A stretch of 64,000 nt of DNA from Parastagonospora avenae f. sp. tritici 18332-5 (GCA_022559985.1 JAFJTR010000022.1:62001-126000); one strand, 5' to 3'; positions 45,210-56,905 are shown, counted from the first letter of the stretch. Numbers and translations are program-made. Notes: a model not told the origin generated them from the sequence alone.

Positions 45210-45778
45210 ATGGCTACCAAGATCGGTCTCGGCGTTCCAATGCCTCTTTTCGCACCCGCAACTGCAACGTGGGCTGTCCCTTTCGCCGCCTACTACATCT
45301 TCTTGCAGAACCGCATTGTGTACCAGCGCCTCACCACTGAAACGTACGCATGACTTTCGCTGTAGACTTCATATAAAAAATTGTGTAACACCTTTTCAGA
45401 TACATGGGCGACAAGACAGACTCGACCAAGGGCAACGACGATCCTCTCTATGTCGCCTCGCGTGCGCAGCTCAACTTCTCTGAGAACGTGCCTCTTGTCC
45501 TCGCAGTTGCGTTGCTTGCTGAGCTGAACGGAGCCAATAGGTGAGGGGAATGCAATTAGGAATGCGAAAACTCGTGTTGCTAATCGTAGTCTAGGACCTT
45601 CATCAATTCCGCACTCGGTGCTCTGTTTGCGTTCCGCATTAGCCATGCTGAGTTCGGTCTGATGGCTGCAAAGTCCGCTGGAGCTGGCAGGCCCGTCGGC
45701 TACTTCGGAACTCAGGCTGTGCTTGCGGCTCTTGCTGGTTACACGGGTTATCTGATCAAGGGCTACTGGCAGATCTAA
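45210..45778 (+). CDS. MAPEG-family membrane protein (microsomal glutathione S-transferase-like)
   Basis: Four-helix membrane protein of the MAPEG family (eicosanoid and glutathione metabolism in animals; detoxification-type role assumed in fungi). Three exons (45210..45343, 45400..45540, 45595..45778) give 459 nt and 152 aa, the usual size. Helices: about 16-32 (WAVPFAAYYIFLQNR), 70-86 (ENVPLVLAVALLAELNGAN), 88-105, 127-150. The family motif is visible as ASRAQLNFSENVPLVLA, followed by the NGAN/ALG stretch and HAEFGLM. The ATG at 45210 has a strong context (ACAACATGG). The upstream in-frame ATG at 45168 is possible but gives a non-hydrophobic extension. Confidence 0.87.
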
Positions 45779-46101
45779 GACGGAGGAGTAGTGGTTGATA
45801 GACACTGTAAAATAGGCGAATATTACGCAAATTGAAATTGTGGAAACCGAGTGTAGGAGAGTTGCCGATGCATGGCCGTTGAAGATTACATTGAATGATA
45901 TCCATTGCTGACGTAGCTGTGGCTGATGCGACGCCAAGCTGTAGAGAAGTCCAATGCCGACTCGCATTCGCCGGCCCCCACCAAGTTCAAACACCCTGTC
46001 CACACGCGCCGCACTCCCATTCACTCGTGACACCTTTGTAGCTCGGAGCGCCACCTCAGTCTAGCCAGAAGTCATAGCAACGTCTTCTATCTAGCAGCGC
46101 G
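45779..46101. other. Intergenic region
   Basis: 323 bp between the tandem MAPEG and GGA genes, holding the GGA promoter. Nothing else is seen. Confidence 0.4.
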
Positions 46102-48423
46102 ATGGAGGCCGCGTCTGCAAGAATGGCTGCGCGTGAGCGCTATGGCGCATTCGGCGAGGCACCCACTTCGCAGCTACAGCGCTTCATATGTAGGATCACC
46201 GTGACGCTCGAGATTTTGCGATGCTAATTAAGGGTGGAAATAGTACAGGCATGCGATCCTCAGAACTTTGAACCAAACCTGGCCTTGAATCTCGAGATTA
46301 CCGACTTGATCAACAGCAAGAAGGGCTCAGCGTAAGGACTCGAGAAACGACACACCCCACATACGACATAACTCACCAATTCACAGGCCGCGAGAAGCAG
46401 CTGTTTCAATAGTCAACTACGTCAACCACCGGAACCAGAACGTGGCCCTCCTCGCACTCAATGTACGCTGCGCTGCCCTCGCTCCAAACGACGCATAGCT
46501 CACCGTGGTACAGCTCCTCGATATCTGTGTTAAGAACTGCGGATATGCCTTCCATCTCCAGATTAGCACCAAGGAGTTTCTCAACGAGCTCGTCCGCCGA
46601 TTTCCAGAGCGCCCACCCGTACATGCGTCTCGCGTGCAGACTCGCATCCTCGAGTTGATCGAAGAATGGCGCCAGACGATATGCCAGACTTCGCGGTACA
46701 AGGATGACTTGGGCTTCATAAGGGACATGCATCGGTTGCTGAGCTACAAAGGCTACATGTTCCCCGAGGTTCGCAAGGAAGACGCAGCTGTACTGAATCC
46801 GAGCGATGTACGTTACGCCCGGCACCGTCGATATTCTGCCCTGCTAACAGTTTGCAGAACTTGCGGTCGGCAGAAGAAATGGAAGAAGAAGAGCGAGAAG
46901 CGCAGTCGGCAAAACTCCAGGAACTCATCCGCCGGGGTGGCCCCAAGGACTTGCAGGAAGCGAACAAGCTCATGAAAGTTATGGCGGGATACGATACAAG
47001 GAACAAGACAGACTGGCGTGCAAAAGCCGCAGAAGAAGTTGGCCGGATCCAACAAAAGGCGCGCATACTCGAGGAGATGCTACAGGGTTACAAGCAGGGC
47101 GACCAGATAAAGGAGGGCGACGTCTTCGAGGTGCGCTGGTCTCCCACTTGACACAGGTTCGGATAGCTGACAACGCATAGGAGCTGGCGAACGCGCTCCA
47201 GAGCGCGCAACCTAAGATTCAGAAAATGTGCGAAGAGGACTCCGAAGATCACGAAGCTGTAGCGAAGCTCTTTGAGATAAACGACAGCATACATCGGACC
47301 ATAGAGAGATATAAGCTCTTCAAGAAGGGCGATATAGAAGCTGCCAACCAGATACCTCAGGGTACACTTGGGCGCAGCGGAGCTGGAGTGTCACAGGGGC
47401 CCAACAATACTCTGAACCTCATCGATTTCGGGGATTCAGAGCCAGCACCAGCAGCGAGCCAACCTTCAGGTGCTGGTCAACAACAACAGCCAACATCTAC
47501 CGGGTATGCACTGGAGGACGACCTTCTGGGTTTGTCATTAGGTGGAGACAGTTACGGCCAGTCCGGTAGCATATCGTTGGGCGGCTCGAACGGCTCAGGT
47601 GAGTTTTAATGCTGCACTTTCCCCACCTGTACTGACTATTGGTGTAGTTCTCGGTTTGTCCGGTATGCCTGTTCCTCAAGCACAATCACAGCAAAAGAAG
47701 TCTGCTCAACAAATCAATGACCTATTCGCATCTACGCAAAACACGACCCCACCTCAGATTTCATCACCACCGCCGTCAGCTCTCGCACAGTCCTCGATAC
47801 CCCCAGCGCGCTCGCCTGATCCATTTGCTGCATTAACCTCGACTCCGCGCCAAGGATCTCCATTCCAGTACCAGCAGTCTGTCAAGCCACCGCCAGCACC
47901 CTCCGCCACCGTGGATTTGTTAGGCGGCGCTGTCCCTGCACCAAGCTCGAACCTCGCGCAAAGTAGTACGAGCGCCGCGAACGATGACGATGAATGGACC
48001 TTTGCTTCTTCAGTACCTGACACTAGCAAGGAGATCACAGTGACAAACACAACCATCAATGTGCTATTCAACGTCTCACGCGAGACAGATACCACCTTGT
48101 TAATCAATTCTCGGATTTCAAACAACACGCCACTACCTATAGCAAGCTTGACATTGCAAATTGCGGCGTCCAAGGTAAGCATACGTAAGTACTCGGACAA
48201 ACATGAAAGCTAACTTGAGAAGGGCGCTCAATTGCAACTGCAACCCCAGTCTGGGGTCAATCTTGCGCCCCATCAAAAGCATGGTATCACACAAACGATT
48301 CGGGTCAACAACGTTCAACAAGGGTCTGGTAGCACAGTTAAGATGAGGTGGAAGGCGTCTTATACCCACGGCGGAAAGCCGAAGAACGAAATGGGTGAAA
48401 TTGCGAGTCTTGGTGTATTATAA
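46102..48423 (+). CDS. GGA-type clathrin adaptor (VHS-GAT-GAE protein)
   Basis: Monomeric clathrin adaptor for trans-Golgi to endosome sorting, recruited by ARF-GTP. Eight exons are inferred (46102..46189, 46244..46331, 46387..46462, 46514..46807, 46858..47130, 47181..47598, 47648..48174, 48223..48423), 1965 nt and 654 aa. The frame closes at every junction. The VHS domain (about 22-160) has RFILQACDPQNFEPNLALN, LEITDLINSKKGSAPREAA and LLDICVKNCGYAFHLQIST. GAT (about 200-330) is helical: SAKLQELIRRGGPKDLQEAN, ELANALQSAQPKIQKMCEED. The hinge is S/P/Q-rich with a clathrin-box-like LIDFG and DDEWTFASS. The GAE ear (about 530-654) begins TSKEITVTNTTINVLFNV and ends KPKNEMGEIASLGVL. The intron count is high for this window. 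Confidence 0.93.
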
Positions 48424-48681
48424 CACCACTAGCATATGATTTAGCTGGCATTACTGAAGTACATTGTGATAAATTTGTAGCGACAAGGCATCAAAAGCAG
48501 CATGCATATCTGAAGTGTAGGTGTATCCAGATGTGGTGAGAATGAGGGTCGACGTCATTATGGCACTAGCTTGGCTATCGATAATGGTGAAATGTATCAA
48601 TTTTGCCCCACCAAAACTTTCCACTTTGCCTCCATCAACATAACTCTGACCACCTTCCCAAACACGACAAACTGAATCAGA

Positions 48682-49875
48682 ATGGTTCGCCATAAGAAGG
48701 ATTTCAAGGCAAACAACAAATATTCCAACAAACCGCCAAAAGCACGCGGCCCGCCACGCCCTCGCCCAGGCGATGAAGAGGAAGAAGGCGTAGATGGCGC
48801 GAACCTTCGCCCTACGAAGCCTGCGTACAAAGCAGCATGCTGGGATCTTGGGCATTGCGATGCAAAGCGCTGCTCCGGAAAGCGGCTTATGCGCTTGGGT
48901 ATGATGAGAGAGCTACATGTCGGGCAGAAATTTGCCGGCGTAGTCGTCAGCCCAAAGGCAAAAAAGATCATCAGCAAGGAGGACAAGGAACTGCTTGAAC
49001 AATACGGCGCGGCTGTTGTAGAAGCAAGTTGGAAGAGGATCGACGAAGTACCATTTGGGCGCATTGGTGGCAAGTGCGAACGCTTGCTGCCCTACCTCGT
49101 CGCCGCGAACCAAACCAACTACGGGAAGCCGTGGCGCCTAAACTGCGTCGAGGCGCTTGCAGCGTGCTTCTACATTTGCGGACATCCGGAATGGGCCGAA
49201 TCGATACTGTCAACCTTTTCGTATGGACAGGCGTTTCTGGACATCAATAGTGCATTGTTAAAAAGATACATGGCATGCGAGAACGAGGAGGAGGTCAAGA
49301 AGGCCGAAGAGGTCTGGTTGGAGAAGATTGAGCGCGAGTATGCCGAGTCTCGCACAGAAAAGGAGGATGGCGCTGAGGAAGACGATTGGGCTGGTGGCAA
49401 CATGAACAGGATGCCTATTGATGAGTCGGATGAAGATGACGAAGACGATGATGACGATGAAGACGAAGACGAAGACGATGAGGAAGACAAAGTTGACTCT
49501 CGCAATCCGTACAATATCCCTGAATCTTCAGACGACGAAGAAGAGATGGCTGAGCTGCGGAGACGTGTCCTGGCCTCCAAGCCTTTCTCAAATCCTGGAC
49601 CAAAAGATGACGAGGACGAAGACGAGAAGAAAGTTCCTCAGCGGATAGCTCGCACGGAACCTGCGCCAAACTTAACTGTGAAGGAAGAAGCACAGGACGA
49701 CAGTGATGTCCCTGAAGACGATGCCGAGGTTGATGATTTCGATTCTTTCATGGCTGCTCAACCCACGACGGACCGCACTGGCATCACAAGCAAGCAACGA
49801 CAAAAGGCTCTAGGCCAGAAGTTTACATTCGCAAGCGGAGCGGTGAAGGCGCCCTCTCGCCAGGGATATGCATAG
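48682..49875 (+). CDS. TSR3: 18S rRNA aminocarboxypropyltransferase TSR3
   Basis: Transfers the aminocarboxypropyl group of SAM to the hypermodified uridine of 18S rRNA late in 40S maturation. It is a single exon of 397 aa. The SPOUT-like fold runs about 40-225: CWDLGHCDAKRCSGKRLMR, FAGVVVSPKAKKIIS, YGAAVVEASWKRIDEV, GKCERLLPYLVAANQTNYG, RLNCVEALAACFYICGH and ESILSTFSYGQAFLDINSALL. The S/R/N residues of the SAM pocket lie in these blocks. The C-terminal third (about 235-395) is a long acidic disordered tail with runs of D and E, as in other fungal TSR3. The gene begins MVRHKKDFKANNKYSNKPP, a basic stretch for rRNA contact. GA-rich codons in the acidic run (49418-49500) form a low-complexity DNA tract. 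Confidence 0.94.
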   Translation: MVRHKKDFKANNKYSNKPPKARGPPRPRPGDEEEEGVDGANLRPTKPAYKAACWDLGHCDAKRCSGKRLMRLGMMRELHVGQKFAGVVVSPKAKKIISKEDKELLEQYGAAVVEASWKRIDEVPFGRIGGKCERLLPYLVAANQTNYGKPWRLNCVEALAACFYICGHPEWAESILSTFSYGQAFLDINSALLKRYMACENEEEVKKAEEVWLEKIEREYAESRTEKEDGAEEDDWAGGNMNRMPIDESDEDDEDDDDDEDEDEDDEEDKVDSRNPYNIPESSDDEEEMAELRRRVLASKPFSNPGPKDDEDEDEKKVPQRIARTEPAPNLTVKEEAQDDSDVPEDDAEVDDFDSFMAAQPTTDRTGITSKQRQKALGQKFTFASGAVKAPSRQGYA

Positions 49876-51271
49876 ATGCGATGTACGGAAGCTAGATGCG
49901 TTTCAGCCCGATCGGGTGCTGGTGGTAGGTGACTGTTGTGATGCCTCCCACATCCAGCTGCCGATAAACTTTCAAGTTCTCGCGTTTTCCGAATCGATTA
50001 GCTATGTCGTTTCGATCGTTATGTACTCCTGCAAGCGACACAAGTCGTGAGCTCTTGTGGCGTAGTGCCAGGCGAAATCGGATATCTTTGTTCGATTACT
50101 GATATTTGTTTTGGTCTGATATTTGGTCTGCAGTCCGCGACCATCGACAAGCTCTCAATAAGTGAAAGGCGGAAGTATTCAAGCTTTCGGAATGTTCTAT
50201 TGGGCATCTCTGAACGCCGCAGGCGTCATGATGCGGTGGCGTGTGAGGCTGGCAGCCTCTGACCTGATGTTTAAGATGAGGCCTTACCGTTTGCAGCGAC
50301 GCCACAAACAGGCACGATACCATGGGATTTGATCGAAGTCAATACTAAAGCAAAAGATTCCCAGCTTGGCAGGGTCCGGTCGAACAGATGGACCTATTTC
50401 AGATATCTACTCAGTAGCTGTCGGAACGGTAGCGGGACAACAGCCTTGCGCAATAGGTCGATCACCAATTCGATCCGCGGACTGGGTGTAACTGAAGTTT
50501 AAATGAAACGCCAGGCATCTCTAAGAGTGTTGGGCACCAGGTCTTGGGGCCTAGACTACCTCACTCGTGAGTTCAAGGGTGTTGTTCTCGATCGACACTG
50601 ACCAAGATTAGCTTTCGGCTGCGTCTGTGCGCCGCCGGATCAACACTTAGACCGGAGGATAAACCTCCGCCATCCAAATCATACATGATGATGAAATCAG
50701 ACCTCGTGCCATATTGGGAATCAACGGACTGTAGCAGTACCTATTTCGCATGTTCATGCAGGTGGATTCCTGCGCACGAACGCACCGAGGATGCCCCGGC
50801 CATCCATGTAGTTCAACAATTCAATTTAAAACAATTTGACCGAGCAACGGCAACCGAGAGTCCCACATGTCCCCCAAAAGACGACAGTTATAGCCGATCA
50901 ACGGGTGATCGCTCCCCTCCGTTAGGGTCTACCGCTTCCCCAGGATCCCTGAGCCAGCGAACAATATGGCCTGGAGCTGCTCCGCGCACTACACGTCTTA
51001 GCGAGCGCCACTAGTCTTGCCAAAGATACCGATTGGCCAGGCATCGCAGGCCGCGGGCCAGATTTGAGATGCGCATGAAACCTAGACGTTGGCATGAGTC
51101 GCGTAGAAGCTGGAGGTAGGGGCTCTCGAAGTCCTCGAGGCCCAGAGCGCTTTAATATGAGGCCATGTCAATCAGCCTCTTGAACCGCATCCCGAATTCT
51201 CCAGTTTTTCATTTGGGACTGTACCTGCATTACCAGTTTGGTTCGAATTGACAACAGGCCCAAGCGACAAT
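49876..51271. other. Intergenic region
   Basis: About 1.4 kb between TSR3 and the seven-helix gene. I see no coding region; short open frames lack support. Confidence 0.4.
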
Positions 51272-52866
51272 ATGGTCAACGAGCCACCGCCCGGCGTCAT
51301 GCTGAATGGGACCGTGCCGCTGACTGGTAGGCTCTTCGCTACCATTCTGCAGCTGGTTACCATGTGTGTACTTGCATTCTGCATAAGTATGTCATTGCTA
51401 CTTTAGCCGGCTATTGAAGTACTGACGAATTCATAGCACGACGAACACAATGGATTCAGAACTGGAGGCAGCTCCCAATTGCGCAATGGTGTAAGTTTTG
51501 TGCTACTGTGATACCTTCCAGTGGAGCGATACTGATAGGTAACAGTGATTATCATGATTTATGTCGACTCGGCTGTGTTCGTGTTCGCGACTTCTATTGT
51601 CCTCCACGGCATCGGCGTCAACACCGGCGAGATGGTCTGCGAAGCCAGCATTTTCCTATGTGAGTGGAGCAATGCCATATGCACAGAGCAATACTCATAG
51701 TGACAGGTCTTCTTCTCTACATGTCTACTAAGATCTTGACCTACTACTTCCTAGTCGAACGAGCAGTGAGTAGTCTCGAAGCAGGGACTCGGAGTATGGA
51801 CTAATAGTTGCCAGTACATTGTCGGCGGCAGCAGGAAGCCTCGTCACAAGACCAAGCTATGGCTCTTCAACTGCTGCTTCATGCTTCTTCCATACACGAT
51901 TGTCGGTGTCATCAACTTTATCTTGTAGGTGCGCCAGTGTCTTAAGAAGAGCCCAACTGACACTCTACAGCCGTATCTCATACGTCAATGACAAAGGTGT
52001 CTGTATCATTGGCATGCAGAAGATATCCATGATGCCTCTCATCATCTTTGAAGCCGTTGTCAACGTGAGTACTCTGTTTGTTGACACCTCTCACCCCACC
52101 TGCTGACTTTTATGTCTAGATCTACCTAACACTGCTCTTCATCGTTCCCCTTCGTGGCCTCGTCTCCTACCAGACCAACTCCAACCCCCGCATCAGGCGC
52201 ATGGCATGGCGCTCTTTCATCGGGTCTCTGGCCACGCTTACTGTCGCCGTCGTCAACCTTACCGTGCTCATGGTCCTCAACGGCGAGCCTGCATGGGTCT
52301 GCTTCACGTGCTGCAACGCCGATATTCTCTTCTGCACTTCCGTCCTACACTGGGTCACCTCCAAGGAGCGACAAGACGAAGACTCGATCGTCCGTTCCAA
52401 CGGCTACGGTCCTGGTAAGACCGGCGGCAACCCCACCAACCCCAATGGTTACGGCAACGGTACACTTCGATCACACATCTCTCGTCGCGTCTCTATCAGC
52501 GACGTCGACCGCGAAATGGATAGGAAGAACGGCCTCTCCACCACCAGCACGGGGTCCCCCGAGAAGGGACTCTCTAACCCCCTCCAGCGTCCCGCAATTA
52601 TCACGACCGAGTGCAAGAGTGCCACACCGGTGGCCGGAGCCTTCTCGAAATACAGGCGGGGTAGTGAGTGGGATGAGGAGCCGCTCAAGGGCCGGAAGGA
52701 GGATGAGGTTGAGCTGAGGAACATCCACGTTCACACTGTCCAGACACGCGAGGTGGAGATTGAGGGTGAGACTGATCGGAACATGAGCCACAGCGCGGGC
52801 GCCAGCACAGATGGCGAGACCGATGCGTGGAGTCGTCGAGGCGTTGTGGTTGAGAGGATGGTCTAA
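51272..52866 (+). CDS. Putative seven-transmembrane (GPCR-like) protein
   Basis: Seven exons (51272..51386, 51437..51490, 51546..51659, 51707..51765, 51815..51924, 51971..52064, 52120..52866) give 1293 nt and 430 aa, with frame preserved at each junction. Hydrophobic helices, in order: LFATILQLVTMCVLAFCI; VIIMIYVDSAVFVFATSIVL; ASIFLCLLLYMSTKILTYYF; LWLFNCCFMLLPYTIVGVI; PLIIFEAVVNIYLTLLFIV; FIGSLATLTVAVVNLTVLMV; WVCFTCCNADILFCTSVLHW. The N-terminus is short and lacks a signal peptide. The C-terminal tail (about 270-430) is long, S/T/G-rich and acidic, as in regulated receptors. The topology fits a family of fungal GPCR-like or integral membrane proteins of unknown ligand; I do not recognise classical pheromone or carbon receptors. 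Confidence 0.8.
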
Positions 52867-53083
52867 CGATAGAAAAGGATACCACTTTGACATTTACGTT
52901 TGTTTTGGGAACATGCTCTTGCATTGGAAGTTTTGGAGTCCTCGTTGTACACATATACATACGCTTAGAGTGGAGGTTCAATGCCCACTGGTACATATAT
53001 AATCTCAGGCTATCAGGCCTTCGTCAACACCCACATTACATGTATGTCTGCTGCTTCGTCTCCACATCCCCATACTTTTAACG

Positions 53084-53891
53084 TCACGTCCCCTGCAGTA
53101 ACGACGACTGAGGGCGTGACGGAACTCCTCCGACCCAACCCAGCGAACGATTCACCCCAAGTTGTCGACCACTTTTGGCAATCACCAAACCGCCAAGGAC
53201 AAGCAGAATCACAAAATTCACACAGCACAACACCACGCACCCACCACAAAGCATTATACACAGCATAAATGCGCCAACGCTACACAGCACTACATCTGCC
53301 ATCCGCACAAACTCAAAATCCCCATCCCTCCCCAAAAGCAATTCCTCAACGACCTTCCGCGCTTGCAGAGCCTCGAAATCCTTCATCGCACGCATCGGCC
53401 CGCCGCCCGGCGTAACCCGTATCAACGCCTCGACCTGCCCCCACATTAGCACGTCGTCTCGTCAAAGCTCCCGCATTCGAAGCGCAAAAAAAGTCGACAT
53501 ACCAATTGCGCCGAAATTTGCATGGCTGGGCCTCGCGTCGAATACGCCGCGCAAAACACACCCATGAGCACGAGCACGAGCACAGCGGTGTAGAGCACCA
53601 GTAGAGCATTTATGCTTGAAACGCGGCTGGTGCTGCTTGCAGCATTGTCGGTCTTTCGGACACTTGCAGCCTGTGGTGTCGGAGCATGCGGCCGGGCTGG
53701 AACTCGTGATGATCGCGGAGACACTGAGGGGGCCAGACACTGTGCCGCTTTGCTGCGCGGCGCGATTACGCGTTTGATGGCGGAAGCGATGGGCTTGGGT
53801 ATGGACACGGCTATTTCCTGTGTTAGTGTCTCGTCTCCTCGTGTGTAGTTGCTCTTGTTGCGAAGTCGGATCGGAACTTACTCATCGCCAT
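53084..53891 (-). CDS. Uncharacterised membrane protein, about three helices
   Basis: Three exons are inferred: 53891..53882 (only 10 nt: ATGGCGATGA), 53810..53503, and 53434..53084, totalling 669 nt and 222 aa. Splice signals: GTAAGT/AATAG and GTATGT/GCTAAT...GGCAG. The N-terminus reads MAMTVSIPKPIASAIKRV, then an S/P/A-rich region (RVPARPHAPTPQA). Helix 1 lies at about 71-94 (INALLVLYTAVLVLVLMGVF). A soluble loop follows (VEALIRVTPGGGPMRAMKDF and KVVEELLLGRDG). A hydrophobic block (about 155-197) probably forms two helices, rich in cysteine (MLCIMLCGGCVVLCCVNFV). No family is recognised. It converges with the seven-helix gene, the two stop codons lying about 220 bp apart. Confidence 0.65.
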
Positions 53892-54965
53892 ACCTGTGAT
53901 ATTTGTCCCCACTCGACAAATCCAGCCAGAATCTCCGGGCCCGCGTGCATTATTTGAAGCAAGAAATGGGTACGGGAACTTTGACCCAGCCTCGTGTTTG
54001 CGTTCATCGGCTGGCTTGGGACCAAGTTTGCAACGGTCCGAATGGCGAGCTATGATGCTGAACTGTGAACCTTGCCCATCGTTTCGCTCAGGCCGTTGAG
54101 GGCTCGTACCTATAGCCCAAGAGCCGCTGGGATACCGTTGGCATTTAGGTCACGTGATTTCAGGGATGCAGCCCAATCAAGGCCGGACGTTTGTGGCCAC
54201 GGGAAGCACGTGACGGTTTCTCCATCGGCATCCCGGCAGTCGTTTCACCAGGGCACGACCGGTTGCCGTGATGCACAGACATGTCGGTGGTGTGCAACCC
54301 GTGTCTGTCATCTGCCGTTACATGGGAGAGCTGGAAGCGTGTTTCCTTGACGAGGCGGTAGAGTTATGCGCTATTCCGCTTTCTGCACACCCCTCAGAGA
54401 TGCAATCATCACTCGATTCTGGCTAGCATGAACTCAAAGCGCTGGAAGCGCGCTATCGGAAAAAAGCAGTGGTGGGAAAGCGTGTAGGTTCGGGGCGCGA
54501 TGGACCGATCGGTGCTTTGGTGAACGATCAAAAGAAAAGTGAAGCTGCATGTTTGCGGCGAAGGCGCAGGAAGGTTCGACCAAACAGGTGTTCTATGTAG
54601 GTTCAGCTGATGCATGTCGGCTATATGATTTGACGTGGTTTTATTGATGGCTCGATTTAAACATTGCTGTCTGCGGGACTCATTCCAGACCTGCATTCTC
54701 ATCGCGTGTACCGACACTAAAGGACAGAAAAGTCCTGAGGCTGCTAGTCTTCAGTGCTGGCATAGTAAGATTCGACCAAACACGTGGTTTCCTAGCTCAC
54801 GCATGTCACGTAATTCTTTTGATCTAAAGTAGTTTTGCTGACAGTTCGACACTCAACAACCATGATTACTTTCTAGCGTCACGATCTAGAAGTCACATTA
54901 GAGACTGGTCCAGAACTCTCATTCGCGTCCAGCATTCTATCATTTCGTATTCGTATGTACACAAA
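53892..54965. other. Intergenic region with diverged duplicated segment
   Basis: No gene is evident. It carries a pair of related segments of about 80 bp, listed next. Confidence 0.4.
54575..54849. repeat. Pair of diverged direct repeats (about 80 bp each)
   Basis: Copy A (54575-54655) and copy B (54771-54849) share TTCGACCAAACA, then (C/T)AGCT...GCATGTC, then GAT(T/C)T(G/A)A(C/A)GT(G/A)GTTTT and a final TTCGA/CTCGA, in the same order and spacing. Most differences are transitions. They may be remnants of a small repetitive element. Confidence 0.55.
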
Positions 54966-56281
54966 CTACTCTGCATCCTCCGGCGCAACTGGCGCCGTAT
55001 CATCAACCTGAATGCCACCCCTCTTCTTCTCCCTACTATCATGGAACGGCAGTTTCCACCCACCCTCATCCTCCGGCGTGCTCAACCACAACCTCATAAG
55101 ATGCCTGCGCGGCGCTGGCGGCGGGTAGTCCTTGTACGCCGTTCTGGCGTGCAGCACGTGGTTGTTCGATAGGAACTGGATGTCGCCGATGTCGAGGATC
55201 ATGTGTAGTGCGAGCTTGAGACAGGTGTCTTCGAGGATTTGCGCGGCGCGGGATTGCTCGGGTGATAGAGCGGGAATCAGACCGGCGTCGGAGAAACGTG
55301 TGAGGGATTTGATGTAGTATGGATCCCACCTGGGGTGTTGTTGGTAGGTACTTTTGTGTATGAGAGGGTAGGTGAATACGTACTTTGAGTATACTCGCGG
55401 GTTGGGACCGGTCTCGAGGTAAAACACGGCTGTCTTAATCCACTCCTTCTCACCCTTACTGGTCTCGCCCTTGCGATCGAAGTACCAAATCGGCTGAGTG
55501 AGCAGCTCGGCAACATCTGGGTTGTTCTTTTGTAAGTCGTTCCACACGGAGTGACCGCTGACTAGATCGCTCTCTCCACCTTCCAGCGCCTTAGCTACGC
55601 ACAGCAGACCGACAAGATCCGAGTCATCTGCGTGGAAGAATTGGCGTGCATTTGTGCGGTAGATACGTACTTTATCGATCTGAGTGGAATCTTCGCCTAG
55701 GTCTTTAACATGACCGAGTACATGTCCGCGTGAGTTCTGCGAGACAAAGTATCCCAGATACGTTCCGAGGCCCATGTACGCAACTGCACTCTTTCGGTTA
55801 CCCCATTCAGTAACCGGGAGACCTTTGAAGAGAATGAAGCCTTTTCCATCGATCAATTCTTTCCGCAGTGGCTCGAGGAACTTGCTGAATTTTGGGAGTT
55901 GGAACTTTTCCTTCGTGATTCCGGTCAAGGGCGTGCCGCTGGAGATGAATGCATCTGCAGCATCGCTGATCTCCTTGATTTCTTCCTCAGAGAATGGGTG
56001 CGTCCAGCGCTCGGGATTGTTCTTGTATTCTTCCCGGTCCCATGCTGTTGACTTTGCAATGTCAGTATCAATTGAAGTTGTGGCTGGGCTAGGGAGGGAC
56101 ATACACCAGTGATCTCTTTAGGGAATTCCGAATACGGCCGTAGCTGATCGTAGAGTGGCTCATGTTGACCTGAAGTCTTAATTCCGTCGGGGAAAATGTT
56201 CTTTGGTGCGTTGTTATTCGCGATCTTGCTTGAAAGCTCATGTGGCGCTGTTGGCGCCGCGGAAGTCAAAGCAGGAGCCAT
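54966..56281 (-). CDS. TauD/TfdA-family Fe(II)/2-oxoglutarate dioxygenase
   Basis: Non-haem iron oxygenase of the taurine dioxygenase (clavaminate synthase-like) family. Three exons (56281..56107, 56044..55384, 55329..54966) give 1200 nt and 399 aa. Exon joins: KEIT-AWDREEYKN and PRVYSK-WDPYYI. The second intron is 54 bp with no stop, so reading through adds 18 residues. Ligands: H196-x-D198 (FFHADDSDLVGL) and the distal His in LSNNHVLHARTAYKDY; the 2-oxoglutarate-binding arginine is in PRRHLMRLWL. The blocks GFILFKGLP and YLGYFVSQNSRGHVLGHV are typical. There is no signal peptide. Substrate is unknown; fungal relatives are annotated as taurine or sulfonate dioxygenases but also occur in secondary pathways. 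No sulfur-uptake gene is adjacent. Confidence 0.9.
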
Positions 56282-56905
56282 GATGTCGATTCGATTTGAA
56301 TATTATGCCCAGTGGCGCAGCCAATCGATCGAACTTCCAAAGGATCCACTAGCTTCTCAAGGCTTTCAAGATAAGAAACTGTATTCTTTGACGTGCTTGA
56401 TGCGTTCAGAAGATAGCCGACAAAAAAGTAACGCGATATTTCTCGTTCCACAGAACCTTATATATCTCGCGTACCCCTACCCTCCCAAGCTCAAAGATGT
56501 CCTCATATGGTATCATCTTCGCTCAACGCTGGCTGTTGTGATAATTAGGCTGGATTGCGTGATTGCTGTTGCTTATGGTTGCGAGTTCCCGACAGCTTAC
56601 CCCACTATGGTTGATATGCTCACTAGCATGACGTATGTTCCTCCTTTTCCTCGGCAACGCATCAATGGGTAAGATAAGATCGATCGATAGACTGATTTGA
56701 TGGATAAATTACTATGATGCATAATAAGAGCGATGTACATGTGCGAGGACTAAATCAAATGTGAAAGTATCTACATGTCGCTCTACAATACCCCACACAT
56801 ATCTTACGCCCTTCACGCCGTGAAATGCCGTAGAGTGACGAACGCCGAGAAATCCAAAAAACGCCGCGGAACAATGCCGCTCATATCCATCACCTTGTGT
56901 CATGT
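56282..56905. other. Intergenic region between the dioxygenase and POL2
   Basis: Dioxygenase promoter and POL2 3' flank. The 158-codon frame at 56196-56672 overlaps the start of the dioxygenase on the other strand and has no domain. Confidence 0.4.

Noticed and set aside
51230..51250. tRNA B-box-like GGTTCGAATT
   Set aside because: No matching A box or cloverleaf around it; it lies just upstream of the seven-helix gene start.
56196..56672. 158-codon plus-strand frame between the dioxygenase and POL2
   Set aside because: Overlaps the coding start of the dioxygenase in antisense and has no domain.
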